Assembly (NCBI GenBank): GCA_019426215.1 | Contig: CM033405.1 | Span: 4,503,001 to 4,567,000, forward strand | Source: Buddleja alternifolia | Taxonomy: Eukaryota > Streptophyta > Magnoliopsida > Lamiales > Scrophulariaceae | DNA: 64,000 nucleotides | Reading direction: 5' to 3' | Shown here: in pieces, positions 1-9,974 of the stretch | How the letters are laid out: each line of letters begins with the position of its first letter | How positions within the stretch are numbered: position 1 is the first letter of the stretch | Program-made: the position numbers and the translations under genes | The notes under the pieces: generated by a model | What the model was told of the DNA's origin: nothing | The model's input: only the letters and a program-made list of their open reading frames with translations | Database searches by the model: none

Positions 1-46
1 AATATTGAGTTTGAGAAGTGTTTTGGGAAAATAGGGTGGTAGAGAA

Positions 47-727
47 TCATGAGGGGGGAGGCGTTGATTGAAAGCGTGTTTCACGATTTTCATGAAAAAG
101 GAGAAGGTTTCGTATTTCGGAGTAGGAAGGTAAAGGTTTGGTGGTAGTGATTATAGTGACAAGAGGAAGGTAAGACGCGGGTAACCCTTTTAATAAATGT
201 AAGACAAAAGTTTGATCGGGTATAGGGCTATCCAAGTCAGAAAGAGTATCGGCTAAAGACTTCATTTCTTGACAGTATTGGAAAATCGATAAATTGCCTT
301 TATAAAGATTATTAAAACGTTCACTAATTTCTAAAGATCGAGATGGTTTCTTATTCATAAAATTTTCTTCAATGGCAAACCAAAGATCATGAGATATGGC
401 ATACTCTAAATCAACAATTTTTAAAAATTTGATATCAACGGTAGAGTAAAACTATCTTTTGATAGTAGAATCTAACACAAACCAATTATCATCGAGTTCA
501 CCCGTAGGTTTGGATTTACCCGAGAGGTGATCAAAAACAGAATAACTACGGCAGAGATCCATGAACATGCCGCACCAAAGCTTATAGTTCGAATCATTAT
601 CGTTTAATTTAAAACCAAAGGAAGAGTAAATATTGCCGGTTGCAAGAGCAGGATGAATAAAGGAATTTTTGGGCGGTTGAGGGGCTTTTTCGAGAGGGTT
701 TGGTAGAGGATTTTCAGGATCGGCCAT
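47..727 (-). pseudogene. copia gag fragment (UBN2/retrotran_gag type)
   Basis: Two open stretches, 452-727 and 47-358, together read as a copia gag. The first starts with MADPENP at 727 and contains NDSNYKLWCGMFMDLCRSY, the usual opening of plant copia gag. The second contains FNNLYKGNLSIFQYCQEMK and LLKGLPASYLPLV, the conserved helical core. The codon after STIKR is a stop, and the reading continues in the same sense toward IEENF, so the frame is broken at about 450. No CCHC zinc knuckle is visible before the window edge. The product would have been the capsid-like protein of the retrotransposon particle. Confidence 0.85.
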
Positions 728-1083
728 AACGAAGGGTAGGGGAAGTCGAAAAACACGAAAAAAAATAAATTAATGAAAATAACGAGATAATAAAGCAAGA
801 AAATTACCGTAAGGGAGCAACTAAAGTGAAATAGCCGAATTTGATGAAGGCACCATGATCCAAGATTTGTGAGGAAAACTATGTTGTAGGAGGCTTTTTA
901 ATGAGAGAAATATACGTTGAAGGGAATAACAACGACTTAGGCGGAAGCAGAGGAGAGAAGAGCCAAAGGTGGTCACCCGTTATGGTGATGGTGGCGGCGG
1001 CCTGAAAGAGGCACTGGCGGCGGCTAAGGGATATGAAGAGAAAAAAAAAAGGCCTAGGATTTTTAGGTTTTAGGTTGATGTCA

Positions 1084-1212
1084 TGTTAAGGTATAATTTC
1101 CCTTGATTAATAATGAATAAAACCAATGCTTATATAGAGTACAAGAATAATGTAAATAAGGAAAGCAATAATAAAAGAAACCTAATATAATAATAATACT
1201 ACTACTCTAACA
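1084..1212 (-). repeat. 5' LTR of left-edge copia element (129 bp)
   Basis: The boundaries are TG at 1084-1085 and CA at 1211-1212 on the plus strand, giving a TGTTA...TAACA inverted end. The sequence aligns with the 136-bp LTRs at 23780-23915 and 30070-30453. A plus-strand 'tatatagag' block corresponds to the TATA-like segment of the LTR on the minus strand. Confidence 0.8.
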
Positions 1213-1654
1213 CTTACTTGGAGTTTTAGACAGTTTCAAGAGTTGTGTTTTATTATATATAGATGAGAGTGAAATAAAGTGTGGTTGGAGTATTTGATAG
1301 TTTTCTATACGTAATGGTATTACATACATTATTTTAAGTAAAATGATTTTTAGAGATACATTTTTTTCATTTTTAGTCCCGAAATTGTAGAAAGATCCAT
1401 CGTATGGACTAATTATACAAATTTAAAAACAATGTGTTGAAGATAAAGGCTACTTTCGGTACAAGCTATTTGGGTGTGCCCAGCCCAACTTCAGAATTCT
1501 TCATATTTATGGCCCATCTCACCTTAGGCCCAGCTCGTGTAGCTACCTTTGGCCCGTCTGTGCAGCCATCTTTCAGCCCATTACATAAAGGTCAATTTAG
1601 AGTTGACCACAATTTGAGGGGCTATTTTGCAATTAGTTGGAGTTATATAAAATT
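1213..1654 (+). promoter_or_regulatory. orphan promoter-like segment with four site II (TGGGCY) motifs
   Basis: No convincing coding region is present. Four AGCCCA/GGCCCA motifs (complement TGGGCT/TGGGCC, 'site II') lie at 1482-1487, 1511-1516, 1527-1532 and 1575-1580. They are followed by a TATA-like TATAAAATT at 1646-1654. A MITE interrupts the segment exactly there, and the second copy of TATAAAATT at 2270-2278 continues into a leader-like CT-rich stretch. Clustered site II motifs upstream of a TATA box are typical of plant promoters for growth-related genes. No matching coding region is recognisable downstream, so promoter function is an inference. Confidence 0.35.
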
Positions 1655-2269
1655 GGGAAAATTACTAAAAACCCCCTGAAAATAATTTTTCATATCCAAA
1701 AAACTCATGAAAATATTTTTCAATCTCAAAAACCCATTCTACAAACTTTTCATTCCAAAAATCCCAAAAGTGAGTATTAACAACTTTTTCGACTAAACTA
1801 CCATTCATTTATTAAGTTAATAATTGATCAGTTTTTTTTTCTTATTGGAATAGTTTTGTTTTAATTCTTTCAAATTGATGAATCATAAAATACGGATTTT
1901 ATTTTGTAATATTAATTTTTTAAAAATATTTGTATATAATTCATTTTAATTTTAATATGGTAATTATCTATAAATATATGTTTTAAATTTTTTAAAAAGA
2001 CTAAATAATCTAAAATTTAAAATTTAAATCATAATTAGTACCAATTATCACTATAAAATTTTTAAATAAATAAAATTCATTGCAAAACTACAATTCAGTG
2101 ATTTTTAATCTAAAAGACTAGGGATAATTAATTCCATAAATTTGTTAACCCTAAATATTGGGATTTTTGGAATGAAAAGTTGATGTAGTGAATTTTTTGA
2201 ATTGACCAATATTTTCGTGGATTTTTTGGATGTAAAAATTTATTTTAAGACTTTTTTAGTAATTTTCCC
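1655..2269. mobile_element. Mutator-type MITE (615 bp) with long inverted repeats
   Basis: The element begins GGGAAAATTACTAAAAA and ends with its near-exact complement (TTTTTTAGTAATTTTCCC). The inverted repeats extend about 110 bp inward. They include the matching blocks CTTTTCATTCCAAAAATCC (left) and GGATTTTTGGAATGAAAAG (right). A perfect 9-bp target duplication, TATAAAATT, flanks it at 1646-1654 and 2270-2278. A 9-bp duplication together with long inverted repeats is diagnostic of the Mutator superfamily. There is no coding capacity inside, so it is non-autonomous. Confidence 0.92.
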
Positions 2270-2278
2270 TATAAAATT

Positions 2279-2789
2279 CCAGCAGCCTCATTATTCGAGT
2301 TAAAGTTGTTCTTTTAGTTTCAGATTTCATCTCAACAGTCGTCACTTTCTCTCAATAAATTCTATGCATTTTCTGCAATAATCAAATTTCTTACTATGCT
2401 TTGGTTTTAGTTCTTTTTAATGCTCCGATTGGATGGCATGCCAATTTTCAATTTTTTAAATATTTTTTTCATCAAAAATTTATTTGTCTGACATTTTATT
2501 AAAATATCTCAAAGAAATGTTGCACTCAATTGTCCTTAAAAATTCTCAAATTTCCTTGAAAAATATATTTAAGTGGCATTTCTCTTAGATTTTCCACTAA
2601 AAAATAGATTATTTTCCTATAAAAAATAGATTATTTTCCTATTAATGAGTAGATAGCTCACCTAACAATTAAAAGACATATAACCGTTAATATCTGAATA
2701 TATTATCAAAATAATCACATAACTTGTTTTGGAATGATGCAATGGAATCAAAATAACCACATATCTTGTGATGAACATGCTACAAGCAA
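2279..2789. other. gene-free interval
   Basis: AT-rich sequence between the MITE and the chromovirus. The first 100 bases are CT-rich and resemble a plant 5' leader (see the promoter-like segment above). I see no open frame, RNA gene or repeat I can name. A short direct repeat, AAAAAATAGATTATTTTCCTAT, occurs twice near 2600-2640. Confidence 0.5.
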
Positions 2790-2794
2790 GCCCC

Positions 2795-3207
2795 TGATAC
2801 GGATCAGGTTGTGACTACTAATGGATTGGACCAAGATGCAATTTCAAGTGATATACAAATTGGGCCAGAAGGAGAACATAAGCCCAAACGAATTATCAAA
2901 AGGCCCGCATGGGGCCAGAAGGAGAACATAAGCCCAAACGAATTACCAAAAGGCCCGCATGGCTCAAGGAGTATAATTAATATTAGCTAGGGCAAAGACT
3001 AGATTGTTAATTTATTTTAAGTTGTTAAGAATATCAACATTTTGTCACGTGAGTAGGTACATATAGCTGTATTTAATTCAAAATTCCAGGAATGAAAGGA
3101 CAAAATTAATTGGCCAAATTTTTATTTTACTGTTTTTTTGTTTTCTCTCTGGAGTTGTCTTCCCCTCCTCAAATCAGGGGATAATATCAAAACCCTAACT
3201 GATACCA
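2795..3207 (+). repeat. 5' LTR of chromovirus (413 bp, with 50-bp tandem duplication)
   Basis: The LTR begins TGATACGGATCAGG and ends AACTGATACCA. Positions 2862-2911 and 2912-2961 are two copies of a 50-bp unit starting GGGCCAGAAGGAGAACATAA. The 3' LTR has one copy, which accounts exactly for the length difference (413 versus 363). The bases after 3207 (TTGGTGCTTTCATT) would be the primer-binding region. I do not assign a tRNA. Confidence 0.92.
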
Positions 3208-3231
3208 TTGGTGCTTTCATTCTCCTTTCTC

Positions 3232-5349
3232 ATGTCTTCCAACAAATCCTTAGAAGATGCTCTTACCGCCCTCACCGACCGCATCTCCGAGCTCCAATCT
3301 TCTTTCGACTCCCGCCATGAATCCCTCTCCAATGCTGTCTCCGAGCTCTAATCCAAATTCTCCTCTCTGGCCTCCTCCTCCAGCTCACCGCCTCCACCTC
3401 CACCCCCGCCTCCTCCTCGTTTTTCGCCGTCGCCCCACACTGCTACCACCGTCGGCGACATGCACAGTCCACCCCACTTTGTTCGTCCACCGGGTCCTAC
3501 CACTCTCAAACCTCCTAAAATATCCTACTAGCCTTCAACGGTTCGACCCCTCTCGATTGGATTTTTCAGGCAGAACAATACTTCCAGTTTTACCAGATTC
3601 CTCTGGAAAATCGCCTGGAACTTATTGCTTTCAACATGACGGGTGCATGGTCTTAAATATCCTCTGATACCTCGAAATTTCCACCGAAATTTCGGATTTC
3701 CGGGGGTCTCAAAGCGAAATCTCACCTTCGATCCAATTTTGCAAAATATCTATCGAAATTTCTCGATATTTTCGATACTTCCCGATATTTACCGATATTT
3801 CCGATATTTCCCGAAATCTTGAATTCTTAATAAAAAATACTTTGTCAAATATCCACCGAAATTTCCCAAAATTCCCGAAATATCCCGAAATATCCTGAAA
3901 TATCCCGAAATATCGACCATACTCAAAAAATTTCAAAATTTTATATTCTTGCCCCTACTACGTGTACTATACATTCATTTTGGAAAGTGTGATCTTTATG
4001 TCAATTTTTGTACAAATAAATCATGTATTCACTAATTCACATTAGATTTTTTTCAAAGAATATATTTATGGGATGAATATTGTCGAATATGTTGTGCCCG
4101 TTGTGGTTCAGTAGAATACAACATCAGAAGGATATTACCATCATTATATGCAGTACCACCAACATTCAATGTCATGAGATGAATACTGTAACATTTAACT
4201 AATAATTTATACATGCAGTACGAAAGTGGAGGGAGAAGAGACACCAATGATAGTGATTTCGATTCTCTAAGAAACTCAATGTGGTTTTAAATGATGATTT
4301 GTATTAAAATTGTGGTTTTTTGTTTTAATGAAGTTCCTAGAAGGTTTGATTATTACTTTACTCTCAAATCATATTTATTTTATATTTTCGCCACAGATTT
4401 TAATCATACTACTTAACAAAATTCACTATACATATATTATATATACAATATTATTTATGTAAAAGATGCATAATTATGATATTTAAAGTTACACAAAGTT
4501 TCGTTGCAAATTTCCAAATATTTCTATAAATATCCATGATTTCTTTAAAATCGATATCGAAATTTTGAATATCCCCGAAATTTCCATCGAAATTTCCATA
4601 AATTTACTACCCCGATATCGATACCGATACCGAAATTTAATACCTTGGACGGGTGATGCTTTAGTTTGGTTTAAATGGATGCACTCCAAATTTTAGCTTA
4701 CTTCGTGGGATTCCTTCATTCGGCCTTTGGAGATCCATTTCGAGCAGTCTTCTTTTGACAACCACCAAGCAGCCCTGTTCAAACTCCTACAAACCGGCCC
4801 GGTTTCCAAATATCAATCTCAGTTCAAAAAATTGTGCAATCGGGTTGTCAGCCTCTCAACCCCGAATCCATTTTGAACTGCTATATTTTGGGCCTTCGCC
4901 CTGATATCCAACGCGAGTTGGCAGTACTCCAACCCCGTTCCATTTCTCAAGCCATCGGACTTTCCAAACTTCTCGAGACCGAATTTCTCTCCTCCCGATC
5001 TACCACACCCACTTTTTTCTCTCGCCCTCCTCCACCTCTACATCCCGCTCCCCTTCTCCTGCCAACACCACCCCTCAAACCGCCATTTCCGATTAAACGT
5101 CTCTTACCGATTGAAATGCAAGAACGCCGGGCCAAGGGCCTTTGTTTCAATTGTGATGATAAATGTCATCCGGGGCACAAATGTAAAACTAAACCCTTCC
5201 TCCTCTTCCTAGAATCGGACGAATCTGACCCCCTATTCCATTTTTCAGATTCTACTTCGGATCCCTCCTTTACTCTCATCCGAGTCCCAACCACCTCCAC
5301 TACCTCCCTGTTTTATTACTGCTCTTCCCGATTCTACCGATTCTCATGA
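3232..5349 (+). pseudogene. chromovirus gag, broken
   Basis: The frame opens with MSSNKSLEDAL at 3232 and a coiled-coil-like start. It has an in-frame TAA at codon 40 (3349-3351) and a frameshift near 3530. The gag core resumes as PLDWIFQAEQYFQFY and is then cut by the hAT element at 3646-4647. It continues as GDALVWFKWMHSK and then as an open frame 4834-5349. That frame ends with the zinc knuckle CFNCDDKCHPGHKC (CX2CX4HX4C), around residues 108-121. The gag protein would bind and package element RNA. A further frame change separates it from the protease. Confidence 0.88.
3646..4647. mobile_element. non-autonomous hAT element (1,002 bp) nested in chromovirus gag
   Basis: It is flanked by a perfect 8-bp target duplication, GACGGGTG, at 3638-3645 and 4648-4655. 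The ends are imperfect inverted repeats: left CATGGTCTTAAATATC, and right, as complement, CAAGGTATTAAATTTC. An 8-bp duplication with CA(A)GG ends fits the hAT superfamily. Both subterminal zones are packed with variants of CCGAAATTTCC and CGATATTTCC (about 3670-3910 and 4540-4635). Such arrays are the kind of motif hAT transposases bind. There is no transposase frame, so it would depend on a source elsewhere. Removing the element and one target copy rejoins the gag sequence. Confidence 0.92.
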
Positions 5350-5422
5350 CCCTATATTATTCCACTTATCCGATGATGCAGTTAACGGAAACCCATCCCT
5401 AAAAACTCTTCGTCTCAATGGT

Positions 5423-8400
5423 TTGGTTGCGGACCATTCCGCGGTTATTTTGATTGATATCGATGGTTCCCACAACATCATCCAACCTCGCATAGCTTCT
5501 TTCCTTAAACTGCCCGTGGTCACTACCCCCGAATTCTCGATCATGGTGGGAAATGGTGATTTTATTTTGGCCATGGGCTGTTGTTTAGATACAAATATCA
5601 GCATCCAATCTCATTCTTTTACTCTCTCTTTCTATGTCTTGCCTATTTGTGGTGTGGATATTGTCCTCGGTATGCAACAGCTTCGCACTTTGGGCCCCAT
5701 TCTTTCCGATTTCTCCATTCCTTCAATGTCATTTTACCACAACGGGATTTGGATTACTCTCACGGGTGTCTCTCGCCCTCACCTTGAACCTTCTACATTT
5801 ACACAAATATGTCGCCCCATGAATACCAATGCTATTGCCACAATCCATTCTATTTCCATGCTACCCACTCAAATTGCCCCTTCCCAATCTTTTCCAAACT
5901 CTATATTTCATCTGTCCCTTGATCTCTAAAATATTCTCCTACGTTTCTCGACCCTATTTGAGACACCACATGGCCTCCCTCCACCCGGCCCACATGATCA
6001 CCATATCCACCTTATTCCCACTTCCTCTCCCATCAACGTTAAACCCTATCGCTATTCTTATTGCCAAAAAATAGCCATGGCCGATCTCATCTCCGAAATG
6101 TTATGCGAGGGGATTATTAAGCCAAGTACAAGCCCTTTTTCTTTCCCCATTTTACTTGTCCGAAAAAAAGACAGTACTTGGTGTTTTTGTGTGGATTATC
6201 GTGCTCTTAACGCCATCACTATTAAAGACCAATTTCCCATCCCTACCGTTGACGAACTCTTAGATGGATTTCATGGTGCATCCGTATTTTCTAAACTGGA
6301 CCTACATTCGGGATATCATCAATTACGTGTTGTTCTCGAAGATACACACAAAACAGCTTTTAGGACCGTTGATGGTCATTTTGAATTCCTAGTCATGCCA
6401 TTTAGGCTTTCTAACGCTCCCTCGACTTTTCAAGCCGCTATGAACGATTTATTTCGGGTTTTTCTTCATCGGTTTGTTCTTGTTTTCTTCGATGATATTT
6501 TGGTTTTTAGCAAATCCTGGTCTGATCATTTAAAGCACTTGGAACAGATTTTTGAGTTGCTGCACACTCATCAATTTTATTTAAAATTGTCCAAATGTGT
6601 CTTTGGGGCAGACACTGTTGATTATTTGGGCCATATAATTTCGGCCCTTGGTGTCCAAGTTGAGCCTGCTAAAATACAAGCAATTATGGATTGGCCCATA
6701 CCCAATTCAGTTTCGGCCTTACGGGGTTTTTTGGGGCTAACGGGCTACTATCATCGCTTCGTTCGTAATTATGCGACGATTGTAGGCCCATTAACCGATT
6801 TACTTAAAAGGGATTCCTTTACATGGACTACTGATGCTACAGTTTCTTTTACAAACCTCAAAAAAGCTATGACATCACTTTCTGTACTACATCTCCCTAA
6901 TTTTGAGCTTCCCTTCGATCTTCACACTGATGCTTCCGATATTGCCATTGGAGCAGTCTTATCCCAACCCTCACATCGCATCGCCTTCTTTAGCAAAAAA
7001 ATGTGCCCTCGCCTCCAAGCTTTCTCCACTTATGCCCGTGAAATGTTTGCTATCACTGAATCTGTCCGGGAATGGAGTCAATACCTGTTAGGACGACCAT
7101 TTCACATTTACACTGATGAACAAAGCTTGCGCAGCCTACTCACACAAACAATTCAAACCCTTGAACAACAAAAATGTCTTACCAAACTCCTTGGATACGA
7201 TTACACCATTCACGGCCATCCCGGACGTCAAAACCGAGTCGTTGATGCCTTGTCCCGTATACCTCCCGACTCCCCTTCATCTTTCCTAGCCATATCCAAC
7301 TTAATATTTCCCATCATCAATCAACTCAAAGCCTATTACAAAAACAGCATCTTTGGTCAAAAATTCATTTCCAAACTCCAAACAGACACCCATATGCAAC
7401 AAAATTTTCATTTTTCTAACGATTTAATTTACTTTCGTGACAGGATTTTCATTCCGGAAGAATCTGGGTTTCAAACCACTTTACTCACCGAATATCATGA
7501 TTCCCCTTCAGCAGGCCATTCTGGCATCACAGCTACTCCTCACAGCCTCATTCTACTAGCCGTCTATGCGCACCGATGTCCGTCTCCACATTCAACACTG
7601 CCACACATGTCAACAAGTCAAACACAGCACAGAAAAACCGTATGGTATACTTCAACCACTAGCTACCCCAAATCAAGTTTGGGAAGATATATCTATGGAT
7701 TTTATAATAAAGTTACCCCCTGCTCTTGGAAAAACTGTGATTTGGGTAATTTTGGATCGTCTCTCGAAATTTGCACACTTCATCGCTCTTCCCACCCACT
7801 ACACAACTGTCTCTCTCGCCGGTATTTTCTCTATCGAAGTTGTCCGTCTTCATGGGATTCCGAAGTCTATCGTCAGCGATCGAGACCTCATATTTGTCAG
7901 TCACTTTTGGCAACAACTTTTCAAGATACAAGGCACCACTCTCGCCCTCAGAAGCTCCTATCATCAGCAAACCGACGGCTAAACTAAAGTTTTGAACCGC
8001 TGCCTCGAAACCTACCTCCGGTGTTTCTTCGAAGATCAACCCAACCAGTTGGTCCGTTTTCTTCACCTAGCTGAACTCTGGTACAACACTGCTTTTCACT
8101 CCGCCATCGGCATGTCACCGTTTCAAGCTCTCTAAGGCAGACCTCCATCCTCTATTCTGTCATACATAGCTGGATCAACTCTGATTGCTTCCTTAGACGA
8201 CTCCTTACACCTGCGCCAACAACTCTTTTCAGATCTCAAACAAAATCTTCAAAAAGCTCATCACCGAATGTTACAACAAGCCAAATCTCACCGGAAAAAA
8301 AAAAAGAATTTGAAGAGGGTTCTTGGGTTTACCTTAAATTGCAACCTTACCAACAGCTCTACGTCCGCAAATGTCAAACGCGTAAGCTCAGTCGCCGATT

Positions 8401-8896
8401 TTTTGGCCCCTACCGCATTCTCCGCCGGATTGGCACCGTCGCCTATGAACTCGAACTTCCTCCCTCGGCCAAAATACACCCCGTTTTTCATGTCTCCTTG
8501 CTTAAAGCGTGTCGTGGAGACCCCCCTTTGTAGATTTCACCCCTTCCGTCCACTCCTTTTGGAACGCCGTCCCAGCTTCAACCTCAGACCATTTTAGGCT
8601 CCCGAACAGTGACAACTCGAGTAGGTGAGAAAGTGGAAGTACTGGTCCTTTGGAAAGATTTGTCTGAAAATGAGAACTCATGGGTTGCCCTCAATGATTT
8701 TATTAAGTTGTTTCCCCATTTTGACCTTGAGGGCAAGGTCATGCTTCAAGGACTGGGCAATGATACGAATCAGGTTGTGACTACGAATGGATTGGACCAA
8801 GATGCGATTTCAAGTGATATACAAACTAAGCTAGAAGGAGAACATAGGCCCAAACGAATTACCAAAAGGCCCGCATGGCTCAAGGAGTATAATTAA
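5423..8896 (+). pseudogene. chromovirus pol: protease, RT, RNase H, integrase, chromodomain
   Basis: A single frame runs from the protease at 5423 into RT and RNase H, interrupted by one TAA at 5927-5929. The protease site, normally D-[ST/G]-G, reads IDIDGSHN, so it is altered. RT shows KLDLHSGYHQ and the catalytic FFDD (about 6485-6496). RNase H follows, with FDLHTDASDIAIGAVL. A frameshift near 7540-7566 splits the integrase zinc finger: the H-H half is before it, and CHTCQQ is in the frame starting 7566. The core shows SMDFI and SDRD, but QTDG is followed by a stop (7981-7983) and the catalytic Glu is Lys (TKVLNR). More frameshifts lie near 8300 and 8540. The chromodomain reads VLVLWKDLSENENSWV (about 8637-8684). 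The final stop is inside the 3' LTR. Confidence 0.93.
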
Positions 8897-9123
8897 TATT
8901 AGCAAGGGCAAAGACTAGATTGTTAATTTATTTTAAGTTGTTAAGAATATCAACATTTTGTCACGTGAGTAGGTACAAACAGCTGTATTTAATTCAAAAT
9001 TCCAGGAATGAAAGGACAGAATTAATTGGCCAAATTTTTGATTTACTGTTTTTTTGTCTTCTCTTTGGAGTTGTCTTCCCCTCCTCAAATCAGGGGATAA
9101 TATCAAAACCCTAACTGATACCA
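8761..9123 (+). repeat. 3' LTR of chromovirus (363 bp), overlapped by the end of pol
   Basis: It starts TGATACGAATCAGG and ends TGATACCA, with GCCCC following at 9124-9128. The chromodomain reading frame continues through the LTR start for 136 bases and stops at 8894-8896 with ...AWLKEYN. The purine-rich primer site just upstream (GGACTGGGCAA) is therefore inside coding sequence. Read-through of pol into the 3' LTR is known for some chromovirus lineages. Confidence 0.92.
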
Positions 9124-9128
9124 GCCCC

Positions 9129-9974
9129 ACTTTATTTTAATCTCCACTTACCATATGGAAAATTTTAGGTTAGTCAAATTATAATTTTTTTATTATCAAT
9201 CCACAAGATCCACATCCAAATGCATATTTATTTTTCGGGGAAACGAATTATTCTTCATAAATATAAGAGATAATGTCACTTCATGTTTATGTGAAAATCT
9301 ATAGTCACACTGTTTAAATCGTGATTTTAGCATTCCTAATATTCAAATTGACTTTCGCTTGTCCTTTTTGACATTTTGACATCTCTTTTCTGAAGATGGT
9401 TATATGCATTTTCGGTTATTTGAATCCACATCGTCATGTTCATTTCACAGCATTATAGCTGATGTATGTAGGAGACGAAATCTATAAATTTTTTCGAGAT
9501 ATTTTAAGATGTATAAAAATTATAACTTTTGATCGGGGATGACTTATGAGGTACGTTGCATATGCACGTGAAGCTTTGCAAGATTTATAGTGTGTTTAAG
9601 TACATACTTGCTCATAGAAATTTTTGAGTCAAAGTTAGTCCATTTTAGTACTTTTAAACTTTTAAGCAACTTTTCTATAGTTTCCTGTTTTATGGACGAA
9701 TTTTAGTATAATTTTTGTTATAATTGAGTATTAATCATTTTCAACATAAGTTAGGAGAATCATATTAATTTAGGTTAAATTAGAATCATATTTAATCATA
9801 GTTGAGCCAAAAATTGCTTTCACTTGTTACATTTCCTTGGGCATTATGTCTATATACATAAGTTACGAAGCTTTACATCTAGTACACTTTTCAAAAGACA
9901 AAGAAAAAAGGCCACCTGGGATAATTTTCTCAACAATGGACAATTTCTCTAAAAATTAATTTGCTTCATGGACT
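9129..9974. other. gene-free interval downstream of the sulfotransferase gene
   Basis: AT-rich sequence between the chromovirus and the stop codon of the minus-strand sulfotransferase gene. The part nearest 9975 should include that gene's 3' UTR. I see no other gene or bounded repeat. Confidence 0.5.

Larger units (their letters stand above)
1..1212 (-). mobile_element. Ty1/copia LTR retrotransposon, 5' part, cut by window edge
   Basis: The window opens inside a minus-strand copia element. Its 5' LTR is at 1084-1212 and gag lies below it; the rest is outside the window. It belongs to the same family as the complete element at 23780-30453. Both have short LTRs of about 130 bp that read TGTTAAGG...TAACA on the plus strand. 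Both also encode the same gag stretch (SYSVFDHLSGKSKP). Next to the LTR, on the minus strand, sits TGACATCAACC, a degraded version of the initiator-Met tRNA primer site. The target duplication cannot be checked because the other end is missing. Confidence 0.88.
2795..9123 (+). mobile_element. Ty3/gypsy chromovirus, complete but inactive, with nested hAT element
   Basis: The LTRs lie at 2795-3207 and 8761-9123, and both run TGATAC...TGATACCA. A perfect 5-bp target duplication, GCCCC, is at 2790-2794 and 9124-9128. Internal order is gag with a zinc knuckle, protease, RT, RNase H, integrase and chromodomain, which is the Ty3 order with the chromovirus hallmark. Without the nested hAT element and its duplicated target (1,010 bp) the length is about 5.3 kb. 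Short LTRs and small size would suit the Reina-like group, but I am not certain of the lineage. Stops, frameshifts and catalytic changes show that it is dead. Confidence 0.95.

Noticed and set aside
1434..1679. 81-codon open frame as a small gene
   Set aside because: There is no protein-like pattern; it overlaps the promoter-like motifs and runs into the MITE end.
6077..7987. endogenous pararetrovirus (caulimovirid) reverse transcriptase
   Set aside because: LTRs, a target duplication, an integrase and a chromodomain in Ty3 order show that it is a chromovirus retrotransposon.
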